Shown here in pieces: positions 1 to 11,013 of a stretch of 64,000 nucleotides of DNA; the stretch's first letter is position 1; every line of letters begins with the position of its first letter. Both the position numbers and the translations under genes were made by a program. The DNA lies in assembly GCA_907163345.1 (NCBI GenBank), contig CAJQUN010000138.1, positions 372,001 through 436,000 of the forward strand, read 5' to 3'. The notes below the pieces were generated by a model that saw only the letters and a program-made list of their open reading frames with translations, had not been told where the DNA came from and ran no database searches. The DNA comes from Haberlea rhodopensis (Eukaryota > Streptophyta > Magnoliopsida > Lamiales > Gesneriaceae).

Positions 1-558
1 CGACTTCCACACGCGATGAAACTTCGAATTGATGGAGGGGAAAGAAGCGCCTCGCCGAGACGACGCCGTGGGTAGGTCGGACGCGCCCATCGGCGGCCGG
101 ACGGCGGCGGGCGCACCGCTTGAAGCCGCGGGGGCAGGGGCTGACGGGAGTGGCGCGCGGGGGGGGAGAGAAGAATAAAGGGGCTGAAATGAATTTTTGT
201 GTAAAATTTTGGGTTTAATTGGTATTTATAGCAAAAATACCCCGAAAAATTAATAGCCCCACAAATACATCATGATTCCTTAAAAATCATCTGTTTTCAA
301 AAACTCTCTCTCTAACTCCAAAATCCCCTACCGGTGCTCACACAGCACCCGAGATTCCGAGACACATCAAAAACCCAACTCTTAGGTTTTACACCGTAAT
401 GTGAATACAATCTCAACCTCCGGATCCAACGATCCCAACTACCCAAATAAACGAGCCCAGAAGGCCCAATACCTCGATTAAACCCACCTTGCCACGTAAA
501 ACCACTTAAGGGATTATTAATACTCCGGGATTAACACCTATAATCCCTGGTCATCACA
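1..558 (-). repeat. A1 3' LTR (partial)
   Basis: This is the TGTGATGACC end of the family-A LTR read on the minus strand, ending at 558 against the PPT. It includes a GC-rich patch (about 45-170) and the TATTTATA TATA-like box shared with the other LTR. It is collinear with 6795-7352. The rest of this LTR lies outside the window. Confidence 0.93.
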
Positions 559-574
559 ATATCCCCCACTAAAA
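559..574 (-). other. A1 polypurine tract
   Basis: On the minus strand the sequence TTTTAGTGGGGGATAT directly precedes the TGTGATGACC start of the 3' LTR. It is preceded by GAGGACGAAATT. The same arrangement is found in A2, A3 and A4, which supports the assignment as plus-strand primer. Confidence 0.85.
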
Positions 575-3237
575 GAATTTCGTCCTCGAAATTAGCACTG
601 GTGTATCACGTAACCCCCAGGCTACACAACAACATGAAGCCATAACCTCGATTCCTGATCATATCAGAATCGTATTAATAAACGCGAGGATACTTACCTC
701 TCATCTCACTCTTGAAACAGAGCGACATACCAAAACCAACATATCACCCAAGAGGTAAAACGTACCTCGATGCGGGTCATCCCAAAAGTCAGCCTCATGA
801 CTGCGAAACAACTGATACTTACGACCGTAGATCGGTCAGTCCTCCTTCGATCTAATATAACAGTACGAACACGTCCTGAATGACACCTCAACCGTAAGAA
901 CGTTGACCTCGTGTCAAACTCTGGAGTGGAGTAGACTTCCAAATCCATCATAACGTCAAAGAGCGTCAGCACAACTCAACGCTAACAGTCCAAAAGCAGT
1001 TAGTCAACTGAAACTGCAAGGATTCGAATCGCTCTTGATTCTATCGTAGATATCATCCAATGATATTTTACTATGACTTACGATGTCTAACATACATCGT
1101 TACGAGGGGAAACACTAGTACAACCACGGTGTACACATACCAAACCTGGTTTCCACTTTCAAACTTCCTCCATCGAAGGAGTAGTCGCCTCATTGCAACT
1201 TAATTTGGGCAACTCACGGCCACAAATTCAAACAAAAGACATCTCACAAGATGTCCACCTCCGGATGTTCCAAGAATCACGTCCTGATCATAAATAACAA
1301 CCGAGACTCCGCAGAGTTTAAAATTCTTAAGGGGCATGCAATAAACCCATTGCATCCTCAACGCTTGTGTCGTCAGCGACACTCAACCAATCCGAAATCC
1401 TGCCATCCCTTGAAAATCCTCGGATTTAACAATCCAAACTTGGGAAGGCTGTCGCATAACTCGAAGGAAAACACCAATAAGGGAAATACCTTAACCCTCA
1501 CAAGAAAATCCCTCCTCAAGGGAGTCAACTAACTTCACGATCATTCCTCATAATCATCGTGCCATGGAGATTCCCAATCTCAAGGTGTTCCATATCTCAC
1601 ATCAGAGATTTAACCATCCAAAAATAGCATAACTCTATGCTTAACAGAGAGGAAATCAATAACTGGCATCCGTATACTCACCGGTATACCTGCCTAAGCA
1701 CTGACATCACATGCATACTTAATGCACTCGGCTCGGGTATCTACCACATATCCCTAAGCCCCAAACACAACCGTCAATTCTGAGTCATTCCTTACTCAGT
1801 GGAGGATGAAAATCGACGATTAACAATACACGGTGTGATTCCCAAAATCAACACCACTTGCACCAACTTACCGAATCTTTCAAGATTCCCAAATAGGTAT
1901 AATACTACCTCCTTCCTCGCAAGGGAAGTGCCATCGAACTCGAGATCCACAAGTCTCGAACCATCGTTCGGAAAAACTGGATACAATAACACCCATTGTA
2001 TCCCAATACACGGGTTCCTTTAGATTGAGTCAATAACAACCTGATGACTCTCTTGTTGGTACTCCAACATCCTGAGCTGTCCCAGACAAGTCTCCAAGAT
2101 TTAAACATAAACGTATACACGTTTCAGCGAGGCACGAACAACCTTAACCTCAATGACATGGTGACTACTAGAGTCCACCACAATCCACATCGTATCACCT
2201 TACGATTTGCCAAACTTGGTTCCAACGAGCAGTGTAACGGCTCTAGCAAGCCCATCATGGTGCTACACACACGCGGCAGACAACCTAGTCTCTGCCTCTT
2301 TAGGTTTACCTCAAACCTACCAATAAGACGGACGTTTCCACATGGTATAACATACTATGGGAGAAAACTCAATAGAGTAGTGGGTCTTTATCCAACATTC
2401 CTCAATGCCGATACACCCTGGACACTCCAATGTCCCTATGTACTTAACATAACCTGATCCTACTCCCTTAGGACCCATCCTACACCCTCAAGGGTGGTGT
2501 GACCATGTCCACCACATGTCACATCGACAGAAAGCGAGTACTTTCCTCCATGATTACTCCTGTCGTCAAAACACATGGCCAAAAGCCATTCCAACGAGCA
2601 TACCTCAAGGGTATCACCACTCGTAATATGATCGCCTCAATCGTAAGCTGCGGTACAATCCCATGTACAGCGCATCCATCCATTCCTCGAGCAACCCGCT
2701 CGGTATAAGGGTCACGTCCATCGGTGTCGCACACACCACCTTGTGCTCGGTACTGGCACCCAAGGCATACCACTGAATACGTATACTCAACGCATCGATC
2801 ATCGTAACGATGATGCATGTCTAATAAGACATCTCCTACACCATCGTCATCGTCATCCCGTGACGACACATGCCAACTCATGGCATCTAAAACATTGTCA
2901 ACTAGTGACGATACATGTACATCAGCGTATGTCAATCCACTATCATGCTAGTAAAAATAGGCATAATAAAACATGTATATCAATGCATGCCAGCTACAAT
3001 AAAGCTAATAAAATAGCAATATCTCATACCTCATCGCTAGTGATATAGCGTCATACCTGTCTCCGTCGCTCAATAATAGTGCGTAATCAGCACCCATCGC
3101 TCGAAGGCGGCAAAATCCTGTGCTGAGTACATAGCGGCAAAATCCCTCGCTATAGAATCGACGGCATGACACCTCGTCATATAATAAGTGGCATGAAACC
3201 TCGCTATATACCTGAGTATGAATCATCGTCCACATAG

Positions 3238-3553
3238 TAGCGGAAAGAGGCATCGCTATCAATACACCTGGCGGAATGAACCATCGCCAATAGATATAGC
3301 GGAATGAACCATCGCTATCAATACACCTGGCGGAATGAACCATCGCCAATAGATATAGCGGAATGAACCGTCGCTATAAATACACCTGGCGGAATGAACC
3401 ATCGCCAATAGATATAGCGGAATGAACCGTCGCTATAAATACACCTGGCGGAATGAACCATCGCCAATAGATATAGCGGAATGAACCATCGCTATCAATA
3501 CACCTGGCGGAATGAACCATCGCCAATAGATATAGCGGAATGAACCGTCGCTA
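3238..3553 (-). repeat. A1 tandem array, 59-bp unit, alternating hairpins
   Basis: The exact period is 59 bp, from 3238 to 3533 in five steps. Each unit holds two 21-nt hairpins: one with stem TAGCG/CGCTA and one with stem TGGCG/CGCCA, each with an 11-nt loop, separated by 10-nt and 7-nt spacers. Six TAGCG-type and five TGGCG-type hairpins are present. The A2 copy of the same array has ten and nine. Confidence 0.92.
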
Positions 3554-4140
3554 TAAACCGTGTCCTCATAGAGAAATGAATATAAATCGACACAGCGGGA
3601 CACATCACCGCTATCATCCGTGTCATCACAAAGGAATGAATCATCATCCTAACAAGCGGCATCTCATCCTCGCTTCTTCATACAAGCGGTATCTCATCCT
3701 CGCTTCGTATGGCATACCCCGCCTCCATGTGCAAGCGAGCATCCCCGCCCGCTCCACATTTTTAGCGGTACAAGCATAAGCTTCTTCATACAAGCGGTAT
3801 ATCATCCTCGCTTCGTATGGAATACCCCGCCTCCATGTGCAAGCGAGCATCCCCGCCCGCTCCACATTTTTAGCGGTCAAGCATAAGTATAAAAATTCTC
3901 ACTGTCATAAGCAGGACTCCTGGAATGTATAATCATCATTCCTTTTTATACTCCATATTTCCTGTAACCTGCAACCATCAGGGTTAACAACAATAGCCAT
4001 ATACGCTATGCATCCACATTCAATTCATAATAAAAACACATTATGAGAATGTATGGTTTCACAAATAAATGTCATGATATCCTTCTTTAAATCCTTATTT
4101 CATCCTGAGCCCTTATCATTAGTACATTTTAATGCTTCTT

Positions 4141-4295
4141 GCTACTCCAGGAAAGCGGAATTCTTCCTCGCTTCCACTGGACTTTAGCGTTGCTACTCCA
4201 TGTAAGCGGAACTCTTCATCGCTTCCAATGGACTTTAGCGTTGCTACTACTCCATATAAGCGGGACTCTTCATCGCTTCATATGGACTTTAGCAT
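4141..4295 (-). repeat. A1 AAGCG/CGCTT hairpin triplet
   Basis: Three consecutive imperfect hairpins are present on the minus strand. Each has a core stem AAGCG/CGCTT and outer arms that differ from copy to copy but still pair largely with each other (CCAT.../...ATGG in two, CCAG.../...CTGG in one). The same module lies in A2 at about 56887-57025 and, as two copies, in family-B LTRs (17798-17872, 30448-30522). Confidence 0.75.
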
Positions 4296-4694
4296 AAGCC
4301 ATTAAAATCCTTACTAAGATAACTTTGACTCAAGACATGCATATGCAAAAACAATGCACAATAACATATATCATAACCTCAATGCACCACTTTGCATTCA
4401 TCATGTGTCAACAAGACAACGTAAAATACATGTTACCTCGGAAATATCCCTTTATCTGATTTTCTTAAAACCAGCTTCCTTGGCACATAACACACGGAGT
4501 GCCAGACATCCCCATAAATGTCATCCTATCGTGTTCCACACGATTCCTGCAACCACAATGGTTAGCAATACCACTTTTCATATCATAAGAGCACATAAAC
4601 AATGTGTTATGTCATACAACATTAATGCCATCATGCATAAATATGTGCTATCAATAACTTCCTAGGCCCTTAACAGCCCCAATGAGCAACCACT

Positions 4695-4706
4695 GCTCTG
4701 ATACCA
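4695..4706 (-). other. A1 primer-binding site (initiator tRNA-Met)
   Basis: On the minus strand, TGGTATCAGAGC lies four bases after the CCTTACA end of the 5' LTR. It matches the complement of the 3' end of plant initiator tRNA-Met over 12 bases and fixes the element's direction. Confidence 0.9.
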
Positions 4707-4710
4707 CTAA

Positions 4711-7352
4711 TGTAAGGACCCCAAGCCCTTAACCCTTGATTAGTGTATTAACCACTATGTGTGGTACATGCTTTCTATAAATGTCAATCGGGAAGCTCTG
4801 ATGATACTTAATCATTGCCTGTCAATGAAAGACTCATATGTTTGCCCTTTTACCAACCCCTTTGGTGCCACTTTTCACATTGTAAACTTTTATAAAAATT
4901 TGGGCAGAGTCTCCCCATAAATAGAGCTATCCCAAAAAAAAGAGTACAACACATAACAAAATTCCCGGCCAGGGAACACATAATACTCAACAGAAAGCAG
5001 TAATACAAGTAGATTCCCAGCCAGGGAAGACACCACACATATGTCAACAAAAGTGGGTTCCAACACCCACATAATACACCAATGACTCTCATATCATTCT
5101 AGCAATTCAACCTAATTGCATGCAACCTTAAATGAAAGAGAGAAAGGCTCATGCCTTTATATACAATCCATATACAAGTATAATCGTGCTCACATGCGAG
5201 CATCATGAATATGTATAAATCCTCAGGTGTATATATAGGTACTCTATACGATACCGTGCTCCATCAAGCCCTGGTACCACGATCCTGGGAGTACCTCAAA
5301 TCAACAGCTCGAGCTCAGCTCCATAGCCATCGATGTACCTGTCCACCTGTCCCAACAGAGACAGCCCCCAACGGGGTGAGCATACCAATACACAAAATCC
5401 CATAATCATAATAATGAAATTCATAATTTACAACAAAGGTAAATGCTAATGAATTTAAATGATACTCCCTGGATGGCAACATCCTCATCCGGGATTCCGT
5501 GTACTGTCCCTGTTCTCACAACATCAAACTCATCAAATCTCATAAATCAGTAAATCAACACATTGATTTACACATCGCATGCCTGATCCTCGAATATCAA
5601 CATATAGTGATTACAAATTCATTAAACATGCAATTACAGATATCACAATATCTAATACTGATTTCACAACCTTGCTATCAATCACAGATAGCTCAAATGC
5701 CTTAGCATTTATTTTACCAATCCTTCATTATACTTAGACATCTCAAGTGTCTTATAATGAATACATGAGTCTACAAACCTAGACATCTCAAATGTCTTAT
5801 AATGAATACACGATTCTACGAACTTAGACATCTCAAATGTCTTACGAAGAATACATGATTTTACGATCATTCCCAGGCATCTCAAATGCCCTAATATAAT
5901 CAAATAAACCCAGTACCCCATATATCATGCAAGAGTCATCCTACTCTAGTGTCACGCACGCTACAAGCGGCGATATCAAGATTTGGGTCATTCCTTGGCT
6001 ATATCAACATATATATATAACCATACGCAAAACATTCAATGCAATCAAAAACACCTTATGCATTTCACATATATATAGTAATGCTCGTACGTCGCACGTA
6101 CCTTAAATCTCCGAAGTCCGAGCCAAGCCTTGCTCGAGTTCCATGCCCCGAGGAATGATGTGCTAACACGATAAATAATTCACAATTATTTACGAACATG
6201 TAACCTATGCTCAAGCACACCCATATCCCTCACAACATTGTCAATACACGACAATTATCCTCTTAAAAGACCCGGGGCAGGGTACATGCAGGGAAGGAAA
6301 TAAATGAGACAATCGAAATTTGTTCAAGAATGCCCTACAAAAATCGAACCTTAATCTCACAATTTCGAACCCTAATAATTCCATAATTCATCTAAAATGT
6401 GAATTAATCAATCCATAGCATGAATAATCATCCTACATGCCAAACCCCCAAATTTGAAATCCAAATCCCTAAAATTCGAAACCCAAGCCCCTAAAATTCG
6501 AAATCCAAGAAGCATCATAATGCATCTACAACATGAATTTATCAATCCATAACAAGAATCACCACAACCCTTCCAAAACCCCCAAAATTCGAACCCACTT
6601 CATGCATACAACCAAAATTTCGAACCAATCCCACCAACAACAATAATCCGAACAAATCGAACACAAAAATGGCAGGGAATTGCACGAAAATAACGAAAAA
6701 GGGGTTAGGATGATTACCCAAACGAAAATCGGAAGAAATCGGACCAAAATCGAAGAACCCTAGAAATTGGGGATCGGCGCACATCCGCAAAATCCGACTT
6801 CCACACGCGATGAAACTTCGAATTGATGGAGGGGAAAGAAGCGCCTCGCCGAGACGACGCCGTGGGTAGGTCGGACGCGCCCATCGGCGGCCGGACGGCG
6901 GCGGGCGCACCGCTTGAAGCCGCGGGGGCAGGGGCTGACGGGAGTGGCGCGCGGGGGGGGAGAGAAGAATAAAGGGGCTGAAATGAATTTTTGTGTAAAA
7001 TTTTGGGTTTAATTGGTATTTATAGCAAAAATACCCCGAAAAATTAATAGCCCCACAAATACATCATGATTCCTTAAAAATCATCTGTTTTCAAAAACTC
7101 TCTCTCTAACTCCAAAATCCCCTACCGGTGCTCACACAGCACCCGAGATTCCGAGACACATCAAAAACCCAACTCTTAGGTTTTACACCGTAATGTGAAT
7201 ACAATCTCAACCTCCGGATCCAACGATCCCAACTACCCAAATAAACGAGCCCAGAAGGCCCAATACCTCGATTAAACCCACCTTGCCACGTAAAACCACT
7301 TAAGGGATTATTAATACTCCGGGATTAACACCTATAATCCCTGGTCATCACA
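4711..7352 (-). repeat. A1 5' LTR (2642 bp)
   Basis: On the minus strand this runs from TGTGATGACC to GGGTCCTTACA. Landmarks are a TATA-like box (7017-7024), a GC-rich patch (about 6838-6955), the GTACGT/ACGTAC hairpin (6087-6101), an AAATAATT/AATTATTT stem (6173-6191), a run of AGACAT/ATGTCT and GGCAT/ATGCC hairpins (about 5735-5890), two TTCCC/GGGAA hairpins near 4965-5030, and a second TATA-like run near 5155. It is homologous along its length to the LTRs of A2, A3 and A4. Confidence 0.93.
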
Positions 7353-8437
7353 AAAACATTTAGTGGGCCAAGATTCATATTTCGCCTAATCTTGAGTTAG
7401 CTTTGGCTAATCGCCCAAGACTCGGTTATTTAGGTAGACAACACTTTGCCAATTACATCACATGTAATTCTCACTTTGCCAATTACATCACATGTAATTC
7501 TTGGATAGTTGGACGAACAACACTTTGTTCAATTCATCAAATGAATTATAATCCAACCCATGCCTCTAAGTTCCCAATCCTATTGAGATAACTTAGTTAA
7601 GTCGTACCCAATTTTAAGTTAACGGATATCACATTTATCCTTTCGCGCCTTACTAAGATTGCCACGGTGCTTTGCTTTGGCAAATCCACACATGTACAAT
7701 CGAAGTTATTGACGAGTACTTTTAATTTTGGAAGGCATCTAAAACTTAATATTTTAGAGTGATTTATTGATCTCATGATTAGTTTGATAATTAAAATATG
7801 TCCACTACATATAGTTGTATACATATCTACATATATGTGTAATACAATTATCATACTAAAACATAAGATAAATCATGCATCAACATACATAATTAAACGT
7901 GACATGGTTATAGCCCCTACTAACGATTTTCTCAAGCCAATGAGAAATTCTAAGAGTCAACCTAAGGTAACTTCACAAGCACCTTCCTTTGGCTCCAATT
8001 TGTGAATGGCCTCCTCATCCCGGCACGATGCTCCATCTTCATTGATCACCATCAATAAAATAAACTACACTATTTACAAGATATAGAATTCCTCGATTTA
8101 CATTCGAGGGGAACATAGGGGAGGGATAACATTTAGAATAACATAGAGAAGGCACGACACGCAGGTCGTATTAAAAATTACAAACATTCACAAATCCTAT
8201 CTAATAGGTCAAAGGGCTATAACCACGCACCATGCTCAAACAACACATAAAGCATGCATTAACATTTAATTAATTAAATTCTAAACATTTTAAATTTAAT
8301 TCTAATTAAAACTGTAAAATAGAATTTCTGAAAAATTATCGTACGCTCGAGACATCACATGCCACGAACTAATTTCGACTTAGCTACGAACCACCATGGT
8401 TCAAACCAACTGGACCACGGCTGGACCAATTATGGGC

Positions 8438-8790
8438 CTAGGGTTCGAAACCCTAGCCCATGGCCGAACCATTGAGCGGCGGCGGCCGAGCCCATGCACG
8501 GCTGCTAGGGTTCGAAACCCTAGCCGTCATGAGCTAGCCGTCACGAGCCAATGGGTTCAAAACCCTAATTTACGCGACGGCCAAGCCCACGCTCGAGCCA
8601 GGGTCCGAACCCTAGCCCTTATGCGGCGGCTGCTCGGCCATGCACGAGCCAATGGGTTCGAAACCCTAGCAATATGCGGCGGCCGTGAGCCATGATGACT
8701 AGGGTTCGAAACCCTAGCCCTTTGGTGGCTTCGGCCGTGAGCCATGGTGACTAGGGTTCGAAACCCTAGCCCTTTGGTGGCTGCGGCCGT
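8438..8790 (-). repeat. Irregular repeats with CTAGGGTT/AACCCTAG stems
   Basis: CTAGGGTT and AACCCTAG flank a CGA loop, giving a perfect 8-bp stem in at least four copies, with degraded copies between them. Spacers include a recurrent segment with GGCCGTGAGCCATG; the last two units repeat at about 54 bp. The motif resembles telomeric CCCTAAA only superficially. Confidence 0.75.
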
Positions 8791-9002
8791 GAGCCATGCA
8801 TGAGCTAACACCTCGATTTTACGCTTTCGTGTATCGTATACAATTATTCTCCAATTATATCAAATATAATTATACGATGATTTTCACAAACTCAATTTAA
8901 TCATATCATATATGATTATATACAATTTTAAATAGCATGCAATATTAATTCTAATATGATTAAACTATTTAACCACATAAATCCGATATGAGCCTTGTAC
9001 AC

Positions 9003-9015
9003 GGCTCTGATACCA
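9003..9015 (-). other. Element G primer-binding site
   Basis: On the minus strand, TGGTATCAGAGCC follows the LTR end TTACA by one base. This is a 13-base match to the complement of initiator tRNA-Met. Confidence 0.85.
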
Positions 9016-9016
9016 C

Positions 9017-10514
9017 TGTAAGTAATCCAAGAGCATACAACGCAGCGGAATAAAATTTTATATGGATTACTAACCAGCAGATCTATACATAGGATTTCAT
9101 ATCGGATAAAGGAATTACAAGTGTCTCACCCTTGTAGCGTGTTTGAGCCGATTCCACGGAGCTGCACCACGTCCAACGCCTCCTCCGAGTCACTAGCAAA
9201 ACTCAACAAGTTTTGCCTCAACGGTATCCACACGATCAAATCGGGTGAAGGGATAGCTTAAGAACAAGTTGCTAGACGAGTTCTTAAACCAGAACAAGAA
9301 ACACACTCGATTCTAAATCGATTAAATGGCACGCAAATCTCCACAATTCACTTCGGCTATGGTGAAGCCGAGAGAGCTTGGAGAGGAGGCGGCCGTGTGG
9401 TCTTCTTGGAGTTTAGGTTGAATGATATGAATTGTATATCTCAATTAATTACCTATGCAATCATATTATATATGATTAATTAAAGGCTTTCATAAAGCCT
9501 CATGGGCTTAAGCCCATGATTTAATTTAATCATTATGATTATTAATTAAGACTCCTCTTAATTATTTAATTCATCCCATGAATTTAATTTCCCTTCTCGA
9601 TTTAATCTTTTGTGCGACCCGATAGGATCTTGTAATGTTGGCAGTGACATAAAATCTCATTTTATAGTCGCAAGCAAGGAGCGGTGTCTAGCAACACATC
9701 GAGGCTACCCAAATTACAAGAATGTCAATGACTCGACATAACCTATAAAACTTGTGATAATATTAACCATGTAACTTAATCCCATTGTCCTTTGTGTTTA
9801 GATTGAACACGAGTCATGGAATAGTCATACTCGTATATCCAATCTTTATTTCTTGATCCCCAAGTAGAACTAGAATAAACGAATAAGCTCGATATCTCAT
9901 ATCGACTCATTCGAGCATGGCCATGCATTTTAGTTCTCACTTGATCAAGGGCCAAACACATCTCCTGTTATATAGGAAGGACAAATCCTATCTCGATCAG
10001 TCAACATCCCTCTACATAATTCGTAGTGTATCCAATAGTTGCCTTTATAGATTACCCTGTTACAGGTAACGTTTGACGATATCAAGATACATAACTCCTC
10101 ATGTTGGGATCTCTGATGATCACAAGTCGTAAGGATTACATACATTATTATCACTATGAGAATTGCATATGACGATCATATAACTATCCATGTTGCATTC
10201 TCATGGTGGGTCTGTCCAGTACATCGTTCTCTAACATGTACCCATATGTTGATTTGATATCTCATATCAATGAACAATTCATCGATCAACACATACTAGT
10301 CTCTACGTATTATCATTATCCCTTTCATGATAATACTTGACTAGGGACATCTTTAAGAATAATACAATATTATTCTAAGGACATTAACATATATATTAAT
10401 TCACATTGCACAGTTAAAAGCATAATATATAATAATGAATTGCCATTCATAAAATCATAAACATTGTATGTCAAAACAATCATCTAATGATTTGTCTTAG
10501 GGCATATCCCAACA
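9017..10514 (-). repeat. Element G 5' LTR (1498 bp), Copia-type
   Basis: On the minus strand it starts TGTTGGGATATGCCCTAAG, a start I associate with plant Copia LTRs, and ends in TTACA next to the PBS. It contains perfect stems with 3-nt loops (9459-9477, 9568-9584) and the 18-bp palindrome CATGGGCTTAAGCCCATG near 9500. The right flank is GTGTC. It sits inside LTR fragment C, so G inserted into C. Confidence 0.8.
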
Positions 10515-11013
10515 GTGTCATGACATGTGTAGACCATTAAATAATCTATTGATTATACTCATGAGTTATGGTACAGGGACAACCAAACTGGAAGCGTTTT
10601 GAAATGCATGGGAAAACTGGAAGTGTTTTATTGTGATTTATGCATTTACGCTTTATATTCATATTGTGTTGAATATGAATGATATTATTGCTCATGTTTG
10701 GGGGTTGTCCTTGTAGGTACACTTTTGGCATGATAAGAAGGGCTAAGCGGGTTGAGGTGGTGAGCTTGTGAAGAATTCTTTTGAGAAAGGAAGGACAGGA
10801 TTAAATTTTGTATAGTATCTACTCTAGAAGTAGTGTAAAGCTATAATTGATAACATTCATTTGATTTGGGAATGTAACTAATCCATTGATAGTCCTTATT
10901 TTTGGCATTTAATTCTTAAGGCTCATAGTCTCAACACGATTATTTTACTCTGATCATTTATATTAGCTTTAATTAGGCCTTTAATCCGCACTTAAGGAAC
11001 TAGGGTCCTTACA
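10515..11013 (+). repeat. LTR fragment C (3' part), related to family B
   Basis: The sequence follows family-B LTRs: a TATGGTACAGGGACAAC box, then a GCTCATG...GGGGGTTGTCCTTGTAGGT box, ending in GGGTCCTTACA. The 5' part is removed by the G insertion and should lie off-window to the left. Its intact 3' end at 11013 abuts Copia pol, so C inserted into the Copia element; the right flank is TAATC. Confidence 0.75.

Larger units (their letters stand above)
559..4710 (-). other. A1 non-coding interior
   Basis: About 4.15 kb lies between PPT and PBS with no recognisable retroviral protein domain on either strand. The region is nearly the same sequence as the A2 interior (56464-60846) in opposite orientation. 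It consists of many short inverted repeats with 5-8 bp stems, plus the 59-bp hairpin array at 3238-3553 and a second hairpin group at about 3650-3880 built on AAGCG/CGCTT and GAGC/GCTC stems. The short open frames here are repeat artefacts. Confidence 0.8.
1..7352 (-). mobile_element. Element A1: non-autonomous Gypsy-like LTR retrotransposon, left end outside window
   Basis: Read on the minus strand, the order is 5' LTR (4711-7352), PBS, interior (559-4710), PPT and 3' LTR (1-558, cut by the window edge). The 558 bases of the cut LTR match 6795-7352 without an indel or any mismatch I could see, so the insertion is young. The interior holds no gag, protease, RT, integrase or RNase H; reading frames there are short and come from repeats. 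The PPT-side block carries the GAGGACGAAATT sequence often found after pol in Tekay/Del chromoviruses, which suggests descent from that group. I infer that it moves with proteins from another element, as LARD elements do. The right flank is AAAAC; the left TSD is off-window. Confidence 0.9.
7353..9016 (-). other. Element G leader/interior, non-coding
   Basis: This lies just downstream (minus strand) of the G 5' LTR and PBS and is cut at 7352 by the A1 insertion. No protein domain is visible. It contains a 30-bp direct repeat pair (7441-7500), several 7-8 bp stems with 3-nt loops, and the CTAGGGTT/AACCCTAG repeats at about 8438-8790. The rest of the element should lie to the left of A1. Confidence 0.65.

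Noticed and set aside
3005..3349. A 114-codon frame on the minus strand, with a near-identical copy at 58058-58402 on the plus strand
   Set aside because: It reads through the hairpin array and flanking hairpins. Conservation reflects the recent shared origin of A1 and A2; A3 and A4 do not keep the same frame cleanly.
4695..4706. tRNA-like sequence
   Set aside because: Only the 12-base complement of initiator tRNA-Met is present, adjacent to an LTR end; it is a primer-binding site. No cloverleaf was found.
8438..8790. Interstitial telomeric repeats
   Set aside because: AACCCTAG resembles the plant telomere unit, but units are inverted pairs around CGA and are not CCCTAAA in tandem.
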